Shown here piece after piece: positions 10,722-22,682 of a DNA stretch of 64,000 bases. This DNA is from Chaenocephalus aceratus (Eukaryota > Chordata > Actinopteri > Perciformes > Channichthyidae): positions 38,068,137 to 38,132,136 of the forward strand of contig CM043787.1 of NCBI GenBank assembly GCA_023974075.1, in the 5' to 3' direction. A program made the translations under genes and the position numbers. The notes under the pieces are model-generated. The model was given only the letters and a program-made list of their open reading frames with translations, was not told the origin of the DNA and made no database searches. Numbering within the stretch: position 1 is the stretch's first letter; the number at the start of each line of letters is the position of its first letter.

Positions 10722-13700
10722 AACAATTGTTTAGTTTATGACCAAACATGAGGAACTATTGACACTTGCATTGGCTTCAGTTGTAATGAATTAATATTGC
10801 AAAGATATGCTAAAGATCACACTGGAAGCTTTGTCATTTTGAGCATTTTCGGCAATATAATGTTAGTATAAAGGTCAAAGTACTGCTGTACAACATATAT
10901 ACTAAAAAGGCACTTGGTTTAAATGTGTATGTGGGAGAGGAGAATGAAGGATTGGAGAGAAGAGGTAAATTGCATTAAGCCTGTGCAACATATCCAAGTA
11001 GTAGGGAAGGATTCGAAGTCCAAACAGTGTGCATGTTGCGTATACCTTACTGTTTGTGTGCTTTACTGGTAATACATCAATATTCCAGTTTGGCTTTGGT
11101 GTTTTTTCTTTACTGGGCTGTGGTATTTTGGCCCTGCACCCCTCATACTTGGACGGTAAAGTATGGTATGTACACCAATAAAAGAGCCTAGGTAAAAGGA
11201 CTACTGTGTGATTTAAAAATGTAAATATAATGTGAATCACACAGAGCACACAAAATACATGAAAACTAAATCAAAACCAATCGGGTTTCACAGAAGAGGA
11301 CACATGCCACATATGCTCTTTCTCTTAACCTACCTCTTCACCGTTGTACCTTCCCTCCTACCGTTTTACTGTACATGTAGTTCATGAGCTGAGTCATGAT
11401 TTGTGAAAGCAAATAGCCCATGCCCTGACAGCATGAAGACAGACTGGTAATAAAGCAAGCCCGTTATCCTCCCCCCATAAGAGACCCTTGTGAAAAGAAG
11501 GATGGAGGGGGGTGGGATGGAGAAAGGGAGAAAGGGAGAAAGAGAGAGACAGACCTCAAAGGCTGCAGGCAGACAGAAGTAGTCGTTTTCGATCTATATC
11601 GCTCTCCTCACTCTCATTACCTTTCATGCACAATCATGTGACTTTTATTAATCAGATGATGAACGCAATTAGGACATTTTCAAGGCTCTTTAAAGTAAAA
11701 CCTCCGGATACAACCCAGACTACATGTGACATCTGTTCATGGCAGGAATATAAAAGAAAATACAAATATCTCTGACATAAATTCATGAGCTACACAGACA
11801 GACTTCACATGAACAATTTGATCATGATTGTGATTAGTCTTTGAGATGTGAGTACAGTAAATATATGTCCTGATCGGTGTCTGTTATACTGTGATCCCAT
11901 GCAACGCTTTCACCTTTTGTATTTGTACTTTTCCCGATACAAACACACAACGGGAGCTCAAAGGGCACAAGGTTGCCTTGCAGCTAAAGCAGGACAGGCC
12001 ATCTAACTTGAAATAACAAAGTGGATATTATTTTTGTAAAAAAAGAGAAAGAAAAGAGCTCAGAGCATTTTGCCAGGTTGTTCAAAGGCAATGTAGAGAG
12101 AACATGTTTATTTTAAGGCATGTTCTGTCTCATGTAAACACTCACATGTCACAATCAAAACACCATTTTATTTACACATCCAATAACCCCAAAATGTGCA
12201 GGGACATGAACACATGTTATTATACCAGCCCCTTACTTAATAGAAATAGATTGGTTTGTCAATGTCAGTTACTAAAATCACAACCTCAATATATTTTGCA
12301 TATCTGAACCCATTTCTCACCACATGCTGTACTTTATTTTTGTTATAAAACTTGGCTGTTGTTATTTCCATGTTTGAATGACAGTCGACCAGCCTGTTAG
12401 TTTCCAAATAAAACCGAGGCGGCCAACTTGCTAAATATAGAACGACCAACAGGAGGTTCAGTTATCGAGGTTCAGAGATCATAAACCAATGTGCTCAAGC
12501 TGTTTTTGTGTATCCATAGAGAGAAATGTATTTTTCTAAATCTAAAACATGCTTTTACCATCTGTTCAGAAGCACCAGTGCCTAAAATAAGTGCTGACTT
12601 GCATCGGCAGAGTTTTGTTTCTTAAACTTCACACATTATACTTGTCAATATATTTTTGAAGTGTTTTAATAGACTTATTAAAATGAACGATTAGCTACGT
12701 TTCTGTTGGCACACATTTCTTCTGAATGAACACTAGCTGCTTATATATAGGGACTTCCCTGTGTTCTATGTTTAGCCTTTATAGATTCACAATTTTAACT
12801 GCTTGCATTAGGTCAGAGAATTATTGAGCTTGTAGATTTGGCAACAGCAACACAGACTCCATTTATCTGAGTGAAAGTTAGAGAGTAAACAAGTCTCAGT
12901 CATTCCAAAAGCAAATCAATTCATTTGAATTTCCTTTTGATTCGAAAGAAATGGGTTGCGTGTATCTACTGATGAAATGGGTTATATATACATGTAAAAT
13001 ATTAGCTGTTTGAAGTGGAAATGGTTTAGATGACTGAAATTAATGGGCTCGGTGTAAACATAATATGATGAACATTGCTTTGATGTATATAATAGGGTGT
13101 CTTAAAGTAGAGCATACACACATGGTAATAGAAATGCATAATTACAGGTGTTTAGTGGATGCAGTTTTTCTGTAAATAACGTAATATATTCCTTCATATA
13201 TTACGTAGAAATGATGCTGCAACCGACTCAGAGAAATGATAATACAAACATGGAAAATGTCATTCCTTCCATTTTTGAAAATGTTGGCTTTTTCAACAGG
13301 ACATCAATGATTGTGATTATGACTGACATTTGCTGCATTTCTCTGCATGACCAGTGCATAGCAGCTTGCTATCGACCTGTTATCCCTGCTTCTATCAGTA
13401 TCTGTTTGCCCTTCACTGAGAATAATAGGTTGGTGAGTTTAGTCAAAGCCAATGGATTCAGCAGGGGAGCTTCTTAGAGCAAACACAGCAAATCATTAAA
13501 GGAAGGAAGGACTTTTGGTGGATTTGTCAACTAAGACAGTCAGGTGCTGCTACATATTTATGTATGTGATTGTGTGTGGGAGCCAAAGAGCAACAGCGAG
13601 AGTGAGAGACGATGAGAGAGAAGGGAGAATCAGTCCGTTACACCATTAACCCATATTGACTGGAACGCCATAGGAAGCTCTTCACTGTGGGAGTGTGTTA

Positions 13701-13783
13701 TATAACGCTGTTGTTACTGACGCCGGCAGTAGGCAGCTATATCGATCGAAGCATCAATGTCAACCATCCTGCTGTGTTCCTGT

Positions 13784-13836
<53 letters not shown>

Positions 13837-14714
13837 TGGTAGCAGAGTTGTGTTCAAGGGTGATACCACTGTCATCAAAGTGTGTTGTCGGAGACAAGAT
13901 TCTCTCGCTGTCCCTCTTTCACACACACACATATCTGTAGTGTAGTGAGTGTATAATCAACTTCCCACCATGTAGTAAAGTCAATATGAAATATAAGTGG
14001 TTTGAACTAAGCACTCTTTATGTGCCACTCTCAGTCTGTTTTGGCTAACTGGAATCGCAGCACAGTAACTTCAGTAACAGCAGGACTTTGGATATGTGCT
14101 TACACTCACACCTGGAAAATGTTCAGCACATCCAGTGGTGTTTTCTTGGCTAGGGTTAGCTAGCTGGTTAATTAATCACACGTTTTATCAGCATGGAATG
14201 ATGACACTATTTTTCAATACCACAAAGTCTTCCACAAATCAATTTAGGGGCCTTAATGCGATATTAGGTGTTATTATTTGCCGATTTAAAACAATCCGCT
14301 ACATTTGTATGCCTTCACAAAAAGCAATAAGATTTGACAATTTGAATATGAGCTCTTTCAGTCATTTAAGTGAGCCTGGGTTGTTGTCGCAAATTCGAAT
14401 AGTGACCAAACATTGGTACTACAACTTCTTTGTCAGTCAAGTGACGTTGTTTGGCTCAGAAATACTTTTTTCCATTGACTTGTGAAATAAATGTCTGTTA
14501 TTCAGCATACATTTTTTTTAATAAGTAAATAAACTCCAAAGTACGAACACTTGATTTCCCCTCAAATTGGTAGGTCCTAAAAGTTGTTTAAAAAAAAATG
14601 TTCCATATCCAGAGTTATTTTCCCCCTCCATTTATTTGACTAAGCCAAGGCTATCTGTGACTGAATGGATCGAAGGCGGGGCTTAGCAAAACAGCAAGTG
14701 AGCATGCTCTATGG
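10722..14714. other. Gene-free stretch
   Basis: Apart from a (GT)n tract at 13781-13835 and a small GA-rich patch near 11495-11550, I see no gene or recognisable element. AT-rich, intron-like sequence. Confidence 0.55.
13781..13835. repeat. (GT)n microsatellite
   Basis: GT run of about 27 units with one early A interruption. Confidence 0.96.
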
Positions 14715-15943
14715 CAGGGGTATTCAACTAAAATTCAACAAGGTCCAGTTAGAGAAAATCTCCCCATGCAAAGGTCCGGAACATCAAAATGTCTAACTTG
14801 CTTTATGAATTAATGTAATATATATTTAAGTAGCTTGTAGCTTTACTGCCAATCAAATAAAGAAAGTACAATTCAAAAACAACAATATGTATTGTCAATT
14901 AACATTGAACTATACAGATATACAGTAAATCCTGTGGATATGTGTAATGTTCCTCTCTGGCTGCATTTAAAAATAAAATAGAGAAAATAAATAAAATAGC
15001 TTTTGAAAATATGTGCATCTCAAAATTGCTTAATTTTAGATAAATAAAATAAAGTGTAGCAGCAGCTTGAGTTTCTCTTTTTCTTTGTTAACCGTTTCAC
15101 ATCATGACTTAATAGTTTCAGACGAACAATATCAGTCTTTACACATCATAACAATTGAACAGTTTTAAAGTTTCTCTTTCTTTCCCTCTTATATTGCAGT
15201 CCCTCACTCACTTTTTTTTATTCAGTGCGAGAATTGAGCTTGTCCTGCCAGGAGTTTAAATCTGGGCTGACATGGTGTCAGGGCCATTCTCATACACACA
15301 TGCAGGTGCTCATTGGTTAGCCTCGGTTACCCTGCCCTGGAACGATTTTTTATTTATTTTTTTATCCTGGTGGACTGATCATATTGGGCTCTGAGACTGC
15401 TTATTTTTTGTGACCTCAGTTCTGAATTGAGAGGGAATGTTTGGTCAAACACTTTGTGTTTTGTCTCATAGTGGCATTTTGGCACTTTTAATGAGCGCCA
15501 CGGTCTCTGAACAAATGAGACACACTGGCTCTGTGCTCCCAGTGGGCAGGATGAACATGAATGAGTCCACTCAGGGTTAAAAGCTCTGTTCTCACTGTCC
15601 ACTTTCCTCTTCTTGGAGAGCGCCATGTGTAATTATTTGTTTTTCCCTGTCTGCCGCTAACACGCCTGTTCACTCTCCTCTCCGCTTCTCTCCCTGTATC
15701 GCTAATTATTCTCTTCACTCACTTTCCTCTCCGCTTCTCTCTGCCGCTCTCTCGTCTCTTCTTCTGTGTTTATCTGCCTGTATCGCTCACTCGTCTCTTT
15801 CGCCCCCTGTCGGTGGCGGTTAAAATAGAATCTCCCCGTCAAAATTGAAATCCCCTATTAATGTATGGATTATAGGCCCGGGTCCGTATAGGTCGGCGTC
15901 TGGGTCCGGATCCGGACCGCGGTCCGCCTGTTGCCGACCCCTG
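14715..15943 (-). mobile_element. hAT-Charlie derivative with 8-bp target duplication
   Basis: Ends are CAGGGGTATTCAAC on the left and, as reverse complement, CAGGGGTCGGCAAC on the right: the CAGGGGT start and imperfect TIRs typical of Charlie-type hAT elements. The flanks carry an 8-bp duplication with one mismatch: CTCTATGG (14707-14714) and CTCAATGG (15944-15951). A minus-strand frame near the right end encodes the N-terminus of a BED-finger transposase. The catalytic RNase H-like domain is absent, so this 1.2-kb copy is an internally deleted, non-autonomous derivative. The right end is GC-rich, the left two-thirds AT-rich. Confidence 0.85.
15354..15626 (-). pseudogene. hAT transposase N-terminal fragment (degraded BED finger)
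   Basis: About 90 residues starting MALSKKRKVDSENRAFNPEW, a start shared by Charlie-type hAT transposases and host proteins derived from them (GTF2IRD2 and ZBED5-like). The HYETKH motif supplies the two zinc-binding histidines of a BED finger. The second expected cysteine pair is degenerate (CVSF instead of CLIC), so the finger is probably broken. The frame ends soon after SLRAQYDQSTR, where relatives continue into the catalytic region. Only this N-terminal piece remains. Confidence 0.75.
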
Positions 15944-15951
15944 CTCAATGG

Positions 15952-17149
15952 GCTCAAGTCCCGCGATGATCTGGGTATGTTCTACTTCAAAATCAGACCC
16001 TTTTTTGGCTATATGCGCCACTAGGCAACTTTCATAGGAATGAGTGAGGTCCAACCACCAACGCTCCATCCAGTTCTCTTTATAAATCCATGGCTAACCC
16101 ACTTCACTTTGATTAGCAGATAGCAAGTAAGTCAAACAGTCTTGGGAAGTTGTTGCGATGTATTCACTTACAAACCAAATGTAAATACACACTGCATGTA
16201 CACAGCTGTTATTTAACGGCACATTCTCTCTCGAAAGTGGAACCTGTTAAATCTTGTTGTTGCACAAGATAAAGTTTCCATTTATAAAAGTAGTAAGAAT
16301 CAAATAAAAAATGGCTCAGGGGCAGATTTACTTTCTTAGTTGGTTGCTCTGGTGAGAGCCAGATTACCATTGGATTTTAGGTTATTTTCGCTGATGGAAA
16401 ACATAGATGAGTTTACTTCAAAGTGGTGTTTCAATGCCACCATTTGTTCAGTCTCTGAGAGGGATTTGGTTTTTAATGCTGTATTTGCATAAGTTTTTAA
16501 TCTTTTTTAAAGCTAAGTGTGTAGACATGGTGTGTCCTGACTGATACGTTTGCTAGTTTGTACTTAAAGATACAAAACAACGTTTCTTTTTCTTTCTCTA
16601 CCGCACACTCTGCCAAGGGGAAAGGCATGTCCTAAAGATGATGATTTGTATTAATATTGTACTAACCACCACTGTAATTGTATGTTCATTGATCTTTTAA
16701 CTGATATCCAGATGAATCATGATATGCTGTTCAAGATATCGGACCACATTCAGAGTTGAGTTTGGGTTTCTGTCAAAACTGCATCCGCATTCACACCTCA
16801 AACTTAGATGAGGACTCAGACAGCTGCAGACTTAGAACCTACTGTATGGAGACACATAATCCACTCCTGCAGAAGACTGTCAAAAAGTTACAACGAGGAA
16901 CTTTTCTTTTTTAAATATTCTTTTTTGGGATTATTTTCCTTTAATAGACAGAACAGTCGTAGATTGAAAGCGATGACATGCAGCATAGGTCTGTGAGTCA
17001 GATTTATACCTGGCTGCAGTACAGATTCAGCAACTCTGGAGCGGACTACAGGGAACTCTTAACTGGTAATGAAATCAATGTAAAGCTGATGCCTTTATAT
17101 GACCTTCATAAGTAAACAGAACCATCAGTGTGAAGATTGGATCTATTTT
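15952..17149. other. Gene-free stretch
   Basis: AT-rich sequence; I see no gene, repeat array or transposon end. Confidence 0.5.
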
Positions 17150-17368
17150 ATATTTTATAATTTATTGCATTCTATTTCAATGTAAATTACTGATTTATTT
17201 TATTGCTATCTTACTATATTTGTATTACAGCGTTCTTAACATAGTTCGCTATCTGTTTTCTTTTTTAAATCTTTGTTTTTTATTTGTGTGTATGCACCAC
17301 GAGACCTAGTCTAATTCCTCGTACGTGTGAACCTACAGTAATAAACCCGTTTCTGATTCTGATTCTAC
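17150..17368 (+). mobile_element. LINE 3' tail with (TTCTGA)n end
   Basis: Ends TAATTCCTCGTACGTGTGAA...AATAAACCCG followed by TTCTGATTCTGATTC. Fish LINE 3' UTRs of the Rex1/CR1 kind commonly end in this arrangement. There is no coding part. The 5' boundary is uncertain and the family name is tentative. Confidence 0.5.
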
Positions 17369-19214
17369 ATAGTTAATGTCAAAGCTTTTGAACCTGGAAA
17401 ATCTGACAAATTAGTCCACCAGAAAGTTCAAACAACCTTCAGCAGCAGCTCTTCTTCCAGCCAGGAGATGATCTTTGTCTCGATGCTCCACCGGTCCACT
17501 GGGAGCCAACACTGACACCCGTGTCTTATAAAGTGGGGCTCAGACTGTAGAGAAGGGCCCACTGATTTGAGGGGAAGGGAAGCACGGGAGAACCAGAACG
17601 AGAACTGAGCGTGACAGACTGTCAGACCCTGCAATATTGAATGTATTGTTCTAAAGCAAACTGCAGGGCGAAGTAACACTACAGTTTTGTCCACAGGGAC
17701 TGCCAAAATCAACACAAAATTAAAGTTAATCTAACTTTAAGTTCAGCACCACTGTCTCACAATACTCAGTTTTTCTACCTTACACGCAGGTCTGTAGAGA
17801 ATATTGGAAATGTTCCTCACGAGGAAAAACATCTCGTAATTTAGAATTTGATGTGCTGCAGTAAAGTACAGTTTACATGGTGTGTTTTTTCATGTATTCA
17901 GCAGGCTGTATATAAAATATGTAACTATCATTTGTGCTTAATATAAAGTGCAGACAACTATCTAACTCTTATCTATTGTGTGTTTAGAAATATATTAGCC
18001 ATTATTTGAGTCATTTTCTTTCAGGATCCAACCATAGAGTAAGAGAGAGAAATCATTTGTATGCTTCTAATGGATTTCTCCCTGCAATTGTTAGTCCATT
18101 CAGATTTGACAAGAAGCCTTGATCTCCACATTTTACCAGGTGATTTATTTTGTTGTTGGCAGAGTGGGAGTACATGCAACTGTTCCATAATTGATATACA
18201 AATCATTACTTATTGTACAAAAGGAGATGAAATCCATTACATCATCCATTTAAACATAACATACTTTTATTACAGTATAATGGACTTTTGTTTTTGACTG
18301 AAGTTATAAATCCCTGTTTGGTTTACGTTTGTCTTTGATAAATATTCCAGAATACCAAAGAAGTTGATTAGCCACAATTGCCCAAAAAATGATAAGTGTT
18401 TTTCAAATGGATTGTTCTCTAGATGTGTTAAAGAAACCATTGATGGAAATGTTAAGACCATACTTCCTGGATACATACAGAAAACTTGTGACCATGTATT
18501 ATTTTCCAGTTGTTATACACACCTATCCCTGTGTGAGTAAATCATTAAAACCCAGATTTAATTCTATACACATCTACATATAAGCTTTAATATATTTCTG
18601 TCTAATAAAGAAAAGGCAATACAATTAGATATTATAAGCCGGATTTACTTTAGCAGCCATCCGTAATATTTAGAATAAATTCTGAAACTTGTACTATGAA
18701 ATCCAGTTTTCAGAGGCTTTTACAATGTATCACTTTAAAATATTTGACTTTAAATGCTGATAAGGGACCACCCAAATTAGTTTTGTTCTTCTATCTAAGA
18801 CAGTGGAACTGATTTATTCTGGCTTTCAAATCCTCTAAAGGACTCACCGTCATGCATTATCCATCAGCATTCTAAGTATTTGAATTAAAAATCTCTCAGT
18901 GTATTTCATTCATGGCCCACCATTCAGATTTAAAGGACGTTTCAGTGATGTAACATGGCGAGCCTCACTAACCATCGGCCTTGTGCTGCCAGTGCTGCTA
19001 CGATTGAGTCCTGATGTTGGAGGGCGTTGCTCTCAGACAGGTGGGACGCCATGCCTGTCATTATACACTTAAGCTGATGATTCATGAAGGAGATTATGTG
19101 AGGCTACAGATGCTGTAGTGGTATTGATTTTTCTGCTCAATGTTTTACTGGAAATAGAATTTTTCCAAAGTCATACAGTCAAATACTATGGCATATACTC
19201 TATGTTCAACCAAG
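17369..19214. other. Gene-free stretch
   Basis: A 95-codon minus-strand frame at 17428-17715 has no motif I recognise. The rest is AT-rich with no visible element. Confidence 0.5.
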
Positions 19215-19226
19215 GCCTGTCAGCTA
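19215..19226. repeat. Rex3 target-site duplication, left copy
   Basis: GCCTGTCAGCTA, identical to 20310-20321 on the other side of the Rex3 insertion. Confidence 0.9.
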
Positions 19227-20309
19227 TCCATCCATCCATCCATCCATCTTCTCCCGCTTATCCGTGGTCGGGTCGCGGGGGTAGCGGTTCCAGCAGAGAG
19301 CCCCAAACTTTCTTTTCCCTGGCCCCATCAACCAGCTCTGACTGGGGGATCCCAAGGCGTTCCCAGGCCAGCGAAGAGATATAATCCCTCCACCTGGTCC
19401 TAGGTCTACCCCTTGGTCTCTTCCCAGATGGACGTTCCTGGAACACCTCCCTAGGGAGGCGCCCAGGTGGCATCCTTACTAGGTGCCCGAACCACCTCAA
19501 CTGGCTCCTTTCGACGCGAAGGAGGAGCGGTTCAACTCCGAGTCCCTCCCAGATGACTGAACTTCTCACCTTATCTCTAAGGGAGACGCCAGCCACCCTG
19601 CGGAGAAAACCCATCTCGGCCGCTTGTATCCGCGACCTCGTTCTTTCGGTCATGACCCATCCTTCATGACCATAGGTGAGGGTAGGAACGAAAATGGCCT
19701 GGTAGACAGAGAGCTTTGCCTTCTGGCTCAGCTCTCTTTTCGTCACAACGGTGCGGTAAAGCGACTGCAGTACCGCTCCCGCTGCTCCGATTCTCCGGCC
19801 CATCTCACGCTCCATTGTTCCCTCACTCGAGAACAAGACCCCGAGATACTTGAACTCCTTCACTTGGGGTAAGGACTCATTCCCTACTTGGAGGGGACAG
19901 TCCATCGGTTTCCTGCTGAGAACCATGGCCTCAGATTTGGAGGTGCTGATCCTCATCCCAGCCGCTTCACACTCGGTTGCGAACCGATCCAGTGAGTGCT
20001 GAAGGTCGCAGACCGATGAAGCCATCAGAACCACATCATCTGCAAAAAGCAGTGGTGCAATCCTTAGCCCACCGAACTGCAGACCCCCCCCCCCACGACT
20101 ACGCCTCGAAATCCGATCCATGTATATTACAAACAGGATTGGTGACAAAGCGCAGCCCTGGCGGAGGCCAACCCTCACCGGAAATGGGTCCGACTTACTG
20201 CCGAGAATCCGGACACAGCTTTCGCTTTGGGAGTACAAAACACATGTAGACTGGATAAGCGTACTCCCAGGCCCCCTCCAGGATCCTTGCGAGAGTAAAA
20301 AGCTGATCC
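19227..20309 (-). mobile_element. Rex3 (RTE-clade) LINE, 5'-truncated
   Basis: Minus-strand insertion flanked by a perfect 12-bp duplication (GCCTGTCAGCTA). The 3' end, on the left, is the GATG repeat tail typical of Rex3, seen as TCCATCCATCCATC on the plus strand. The body encodes the C-terminal half of the reverse transcriptase without an internal stop, so the insertion is probably fairly young. The N-terminal endonuclease is missing through ordinary 5' truncation. Confidence 0.92.
19258..20309 (-). pseudogene. Rex3 reverse transcriptase, C-terminal half
   Basis: About 350 residues. Recognisable motifs are KSDPFPVRVGLRQGCALSP (RT motif region), LLFADDVVL with the catalytic FADD, LTYGHEGWVMTERTRSRIQA, and the C-terminal RPRGRPRTRWRDY with the WERLG motif typical of Rex3. 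The open frame extends about 22 codons 5' into flanking DNA, so its apparent ATG at 20376 is not the real start. The endonuclease and the first RT motifs are absent. It cannot retrotranspose by itself. Confidence 0.9.
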
Positions 20310-20321
20310 GCCTGTCAGCTA
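20310..20321. repeat. Rex3 target-site duplication, right copy
   Basis: GCCTGTCAGCTA, identical to 19215-19226. Confidence 0.9.
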
Positions 20322-21120
20322 GAACATGTGAATTGCACATGTTAATCAAAATAAGGATTTGTTTTATGGTACGCATTTATAAGACTTTCTCAGTGACCAC
20401 TATATGCAGCTCCCACATTATGAATACGGTTATCACATTGCCTCAGAGACACACATTCAGTGAACTTCAACATTTTTGGAGATTTATAAAGTATGAACTT
20501 TCTCTGACGCAACATGGGCCCCCCAAGTTTAGATGTTCTTATTGGAGTCCCTTATCTCTTATGTCCCAAAAGTAACAATTCAATGCAGTTCAATTGCACT
20601 TTAATAACCTAATGGGAATTGGGGTGCAGAGATAACAAATATATCTGTAGCATTTTCATATCTCTGTGCCCTCATTTTATCCTCTGTGTTTCTCTCTGTG
20701 GTGATAAGCAGAGCTTATAAAATCTGTGTGAAAATCTTCGAGATAGAAAATGCTCGCTTGGTGTCATTTAAGCTTCACTCTCTCTGACTCTCAGTCATGC
20801 TTTCAGTGTCTCTGGCTTTCACTGTCTGAGTTTCTAACTCTAGATCCGTCTCACACCTTACATCTTTAACACATCCGTGCAATCCAAGGCAAAGAGTCAG
20901 AATATTATTATCAAATTCTGCTTGTGTCATGTAACATGGTCACAGTGAATATCTACATTGTTCAATAAGTTCGAACATCCCTCTCTTGACACATCAACTC
21001 TTTTCCTGTCTGTATACTTTTTAAAGTATTATTTAAGTCATCAAAGGAAGTCACAGATGAGTCACTAGAGATAGAGATGTTATTTTCAATTCAACTTCAA
21101 ATGTAGCACATATACTTGAA

Positions 21121-21121
<1 letters not shown>

Positions 21122-21196
<75 letters not shown>

Positions 21197-21269
21197 ACAA
21201 GATATTATTGATTCCCAGCAGCACCTTTAACTTAAAGACAAAGTCGAAACATAATCTTCAAAGTCTCAG

Positions 21270-21335
<66 letters not shown>
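21122..21335. repeat. (GT)n - 87-bp core - (CA)n unit, copy 1
   Basis: (GT)n at 21122-21184, a core ending in GTCTCAGCCTCAC at 21189-21275, then (CA)n to 21335. The core is 86/87 identical to 25491-25577, which is also preceded by (GT)n and followed by CA-rich repeats. The two flanking runs are inverted relative to each other and could form a hairpin around the core. Confidence 0.92.
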
Positions 21336-21337
<2 letters not shown>

Positions 21338-22631
21338 TTGGTGAGTCCATTGCTAGCTAGATTACAGCTAACATCTGCAGGTGGTACATTAGCTGTTGTG
21401 GTGATTAAAAAGAAAAGTACACAGGTCAAATTCAGGAGAATTATGTAAGTATGATACATACTATACAAAGCACGGCGTATTACTTTTTTTCCCATTAACC
21501 ACTGGTCCCATTTTTAATGACGTAATTCCACTCAGCTGTCATTGATACAAGTGTGTGGTGTCCATGGAAGAGAGCATTCAGAGAACAGTTCAAGCATCTC
21601 TCCAAAATTAAATAACTCTTAAACCAAAGCAAACTGTACACTGCTGTTAACAGTTCACTCAGAGATTAGTTCAATCCTTTTTTAGCTCTTATTGTAAAAA
21701 TCAAATCAAAATCATTAAGAAGTAGAACTGGTAAGCAGCATCAGACATGGAATTCATTAACACCCAAACGAAACCCTGGCCTTCTCACAACAGATGGAGC
21801 AGGATATTACATGTAGGAAATGAATAATGTTGCACGTATTGTACATATGTAATATAGCTATAAGTCAATGTGAAGCCTGCATCATGTATACTAACAACCC
21901 CAGACCAGTGCCTAGTTACTGAGAGAACATATTTGTTTTAAGAGAAAAAATGTAACCGTGTGAAGTGAGAGGTGCATCAAGAAGCAAGAGAAGAGAGGGG
22001 AAAAGGGAACAGCCGTCATTTCAAACCACAATTTGTCCTTGATGTTTTGTCTGGTTAAATGAAGGCAAAATAAAAGACAAATAAAAGAGTGGGAAAAAAA
22101 GAGTAGAGCAGTGGACTAGACTAGAGCAAAGAGGAGCAGACAATCCCTAGAATACCAAGCACTCCTCTGTACGAGAGAGAAAGGACAGAGGAGAGAGATG
22201 CAGAACACCCACAGAATACCAAAGAGAGGATGAATGCTGGGAGGCGTTTTAAGTCATTTTCACATTAACTACAAAGTCTTAAGTTAAAAATAGACACGCA
22301 TACTTGAATGGTGTTAGTGGCACCTAGTTCTGGTAAATGCTTTTCTTTGGTTGGTTGTTAATTGCATCACGTCAAAGGACCTAATAATATATGATAAAGA
22401 CAAAGAGAGATGATAATAAAGGAGGAGCAGAAGAAGTCAAATAAAAACTAAATGAGAGGATGAATGAGAAGCAAATATAAGAAAAAAGTGATGATAGTAA
22501 AAGAGAGGAAAAAAGAAGAAACAAGCGAGAAAACTGGGACTCTAAGAATCATGCTCGCTTGGCTGAACTCGTACCTTTTCCCAAGATGCATTCTGTTTGA
22601 GATGAGCCTAAAAATAGAACACACACTCATT

Positions 22632-22632
<1 letters not shown>

Positions 22633-22680
<48 letters not shown>
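22633..22680. repeat. (CA)n microsatellite
   Basis: Uninterrupted CA run of about 24 units. Confidence 0.97.

Positions 22681-22682
<2 letters not shown>

Noticed and set aside
17428..17715. 95-codon minus-strand ORF, somewhat GC-rich
   Set aside because: No motif or splice context that I can support; it might be a remnant of an unknown element.
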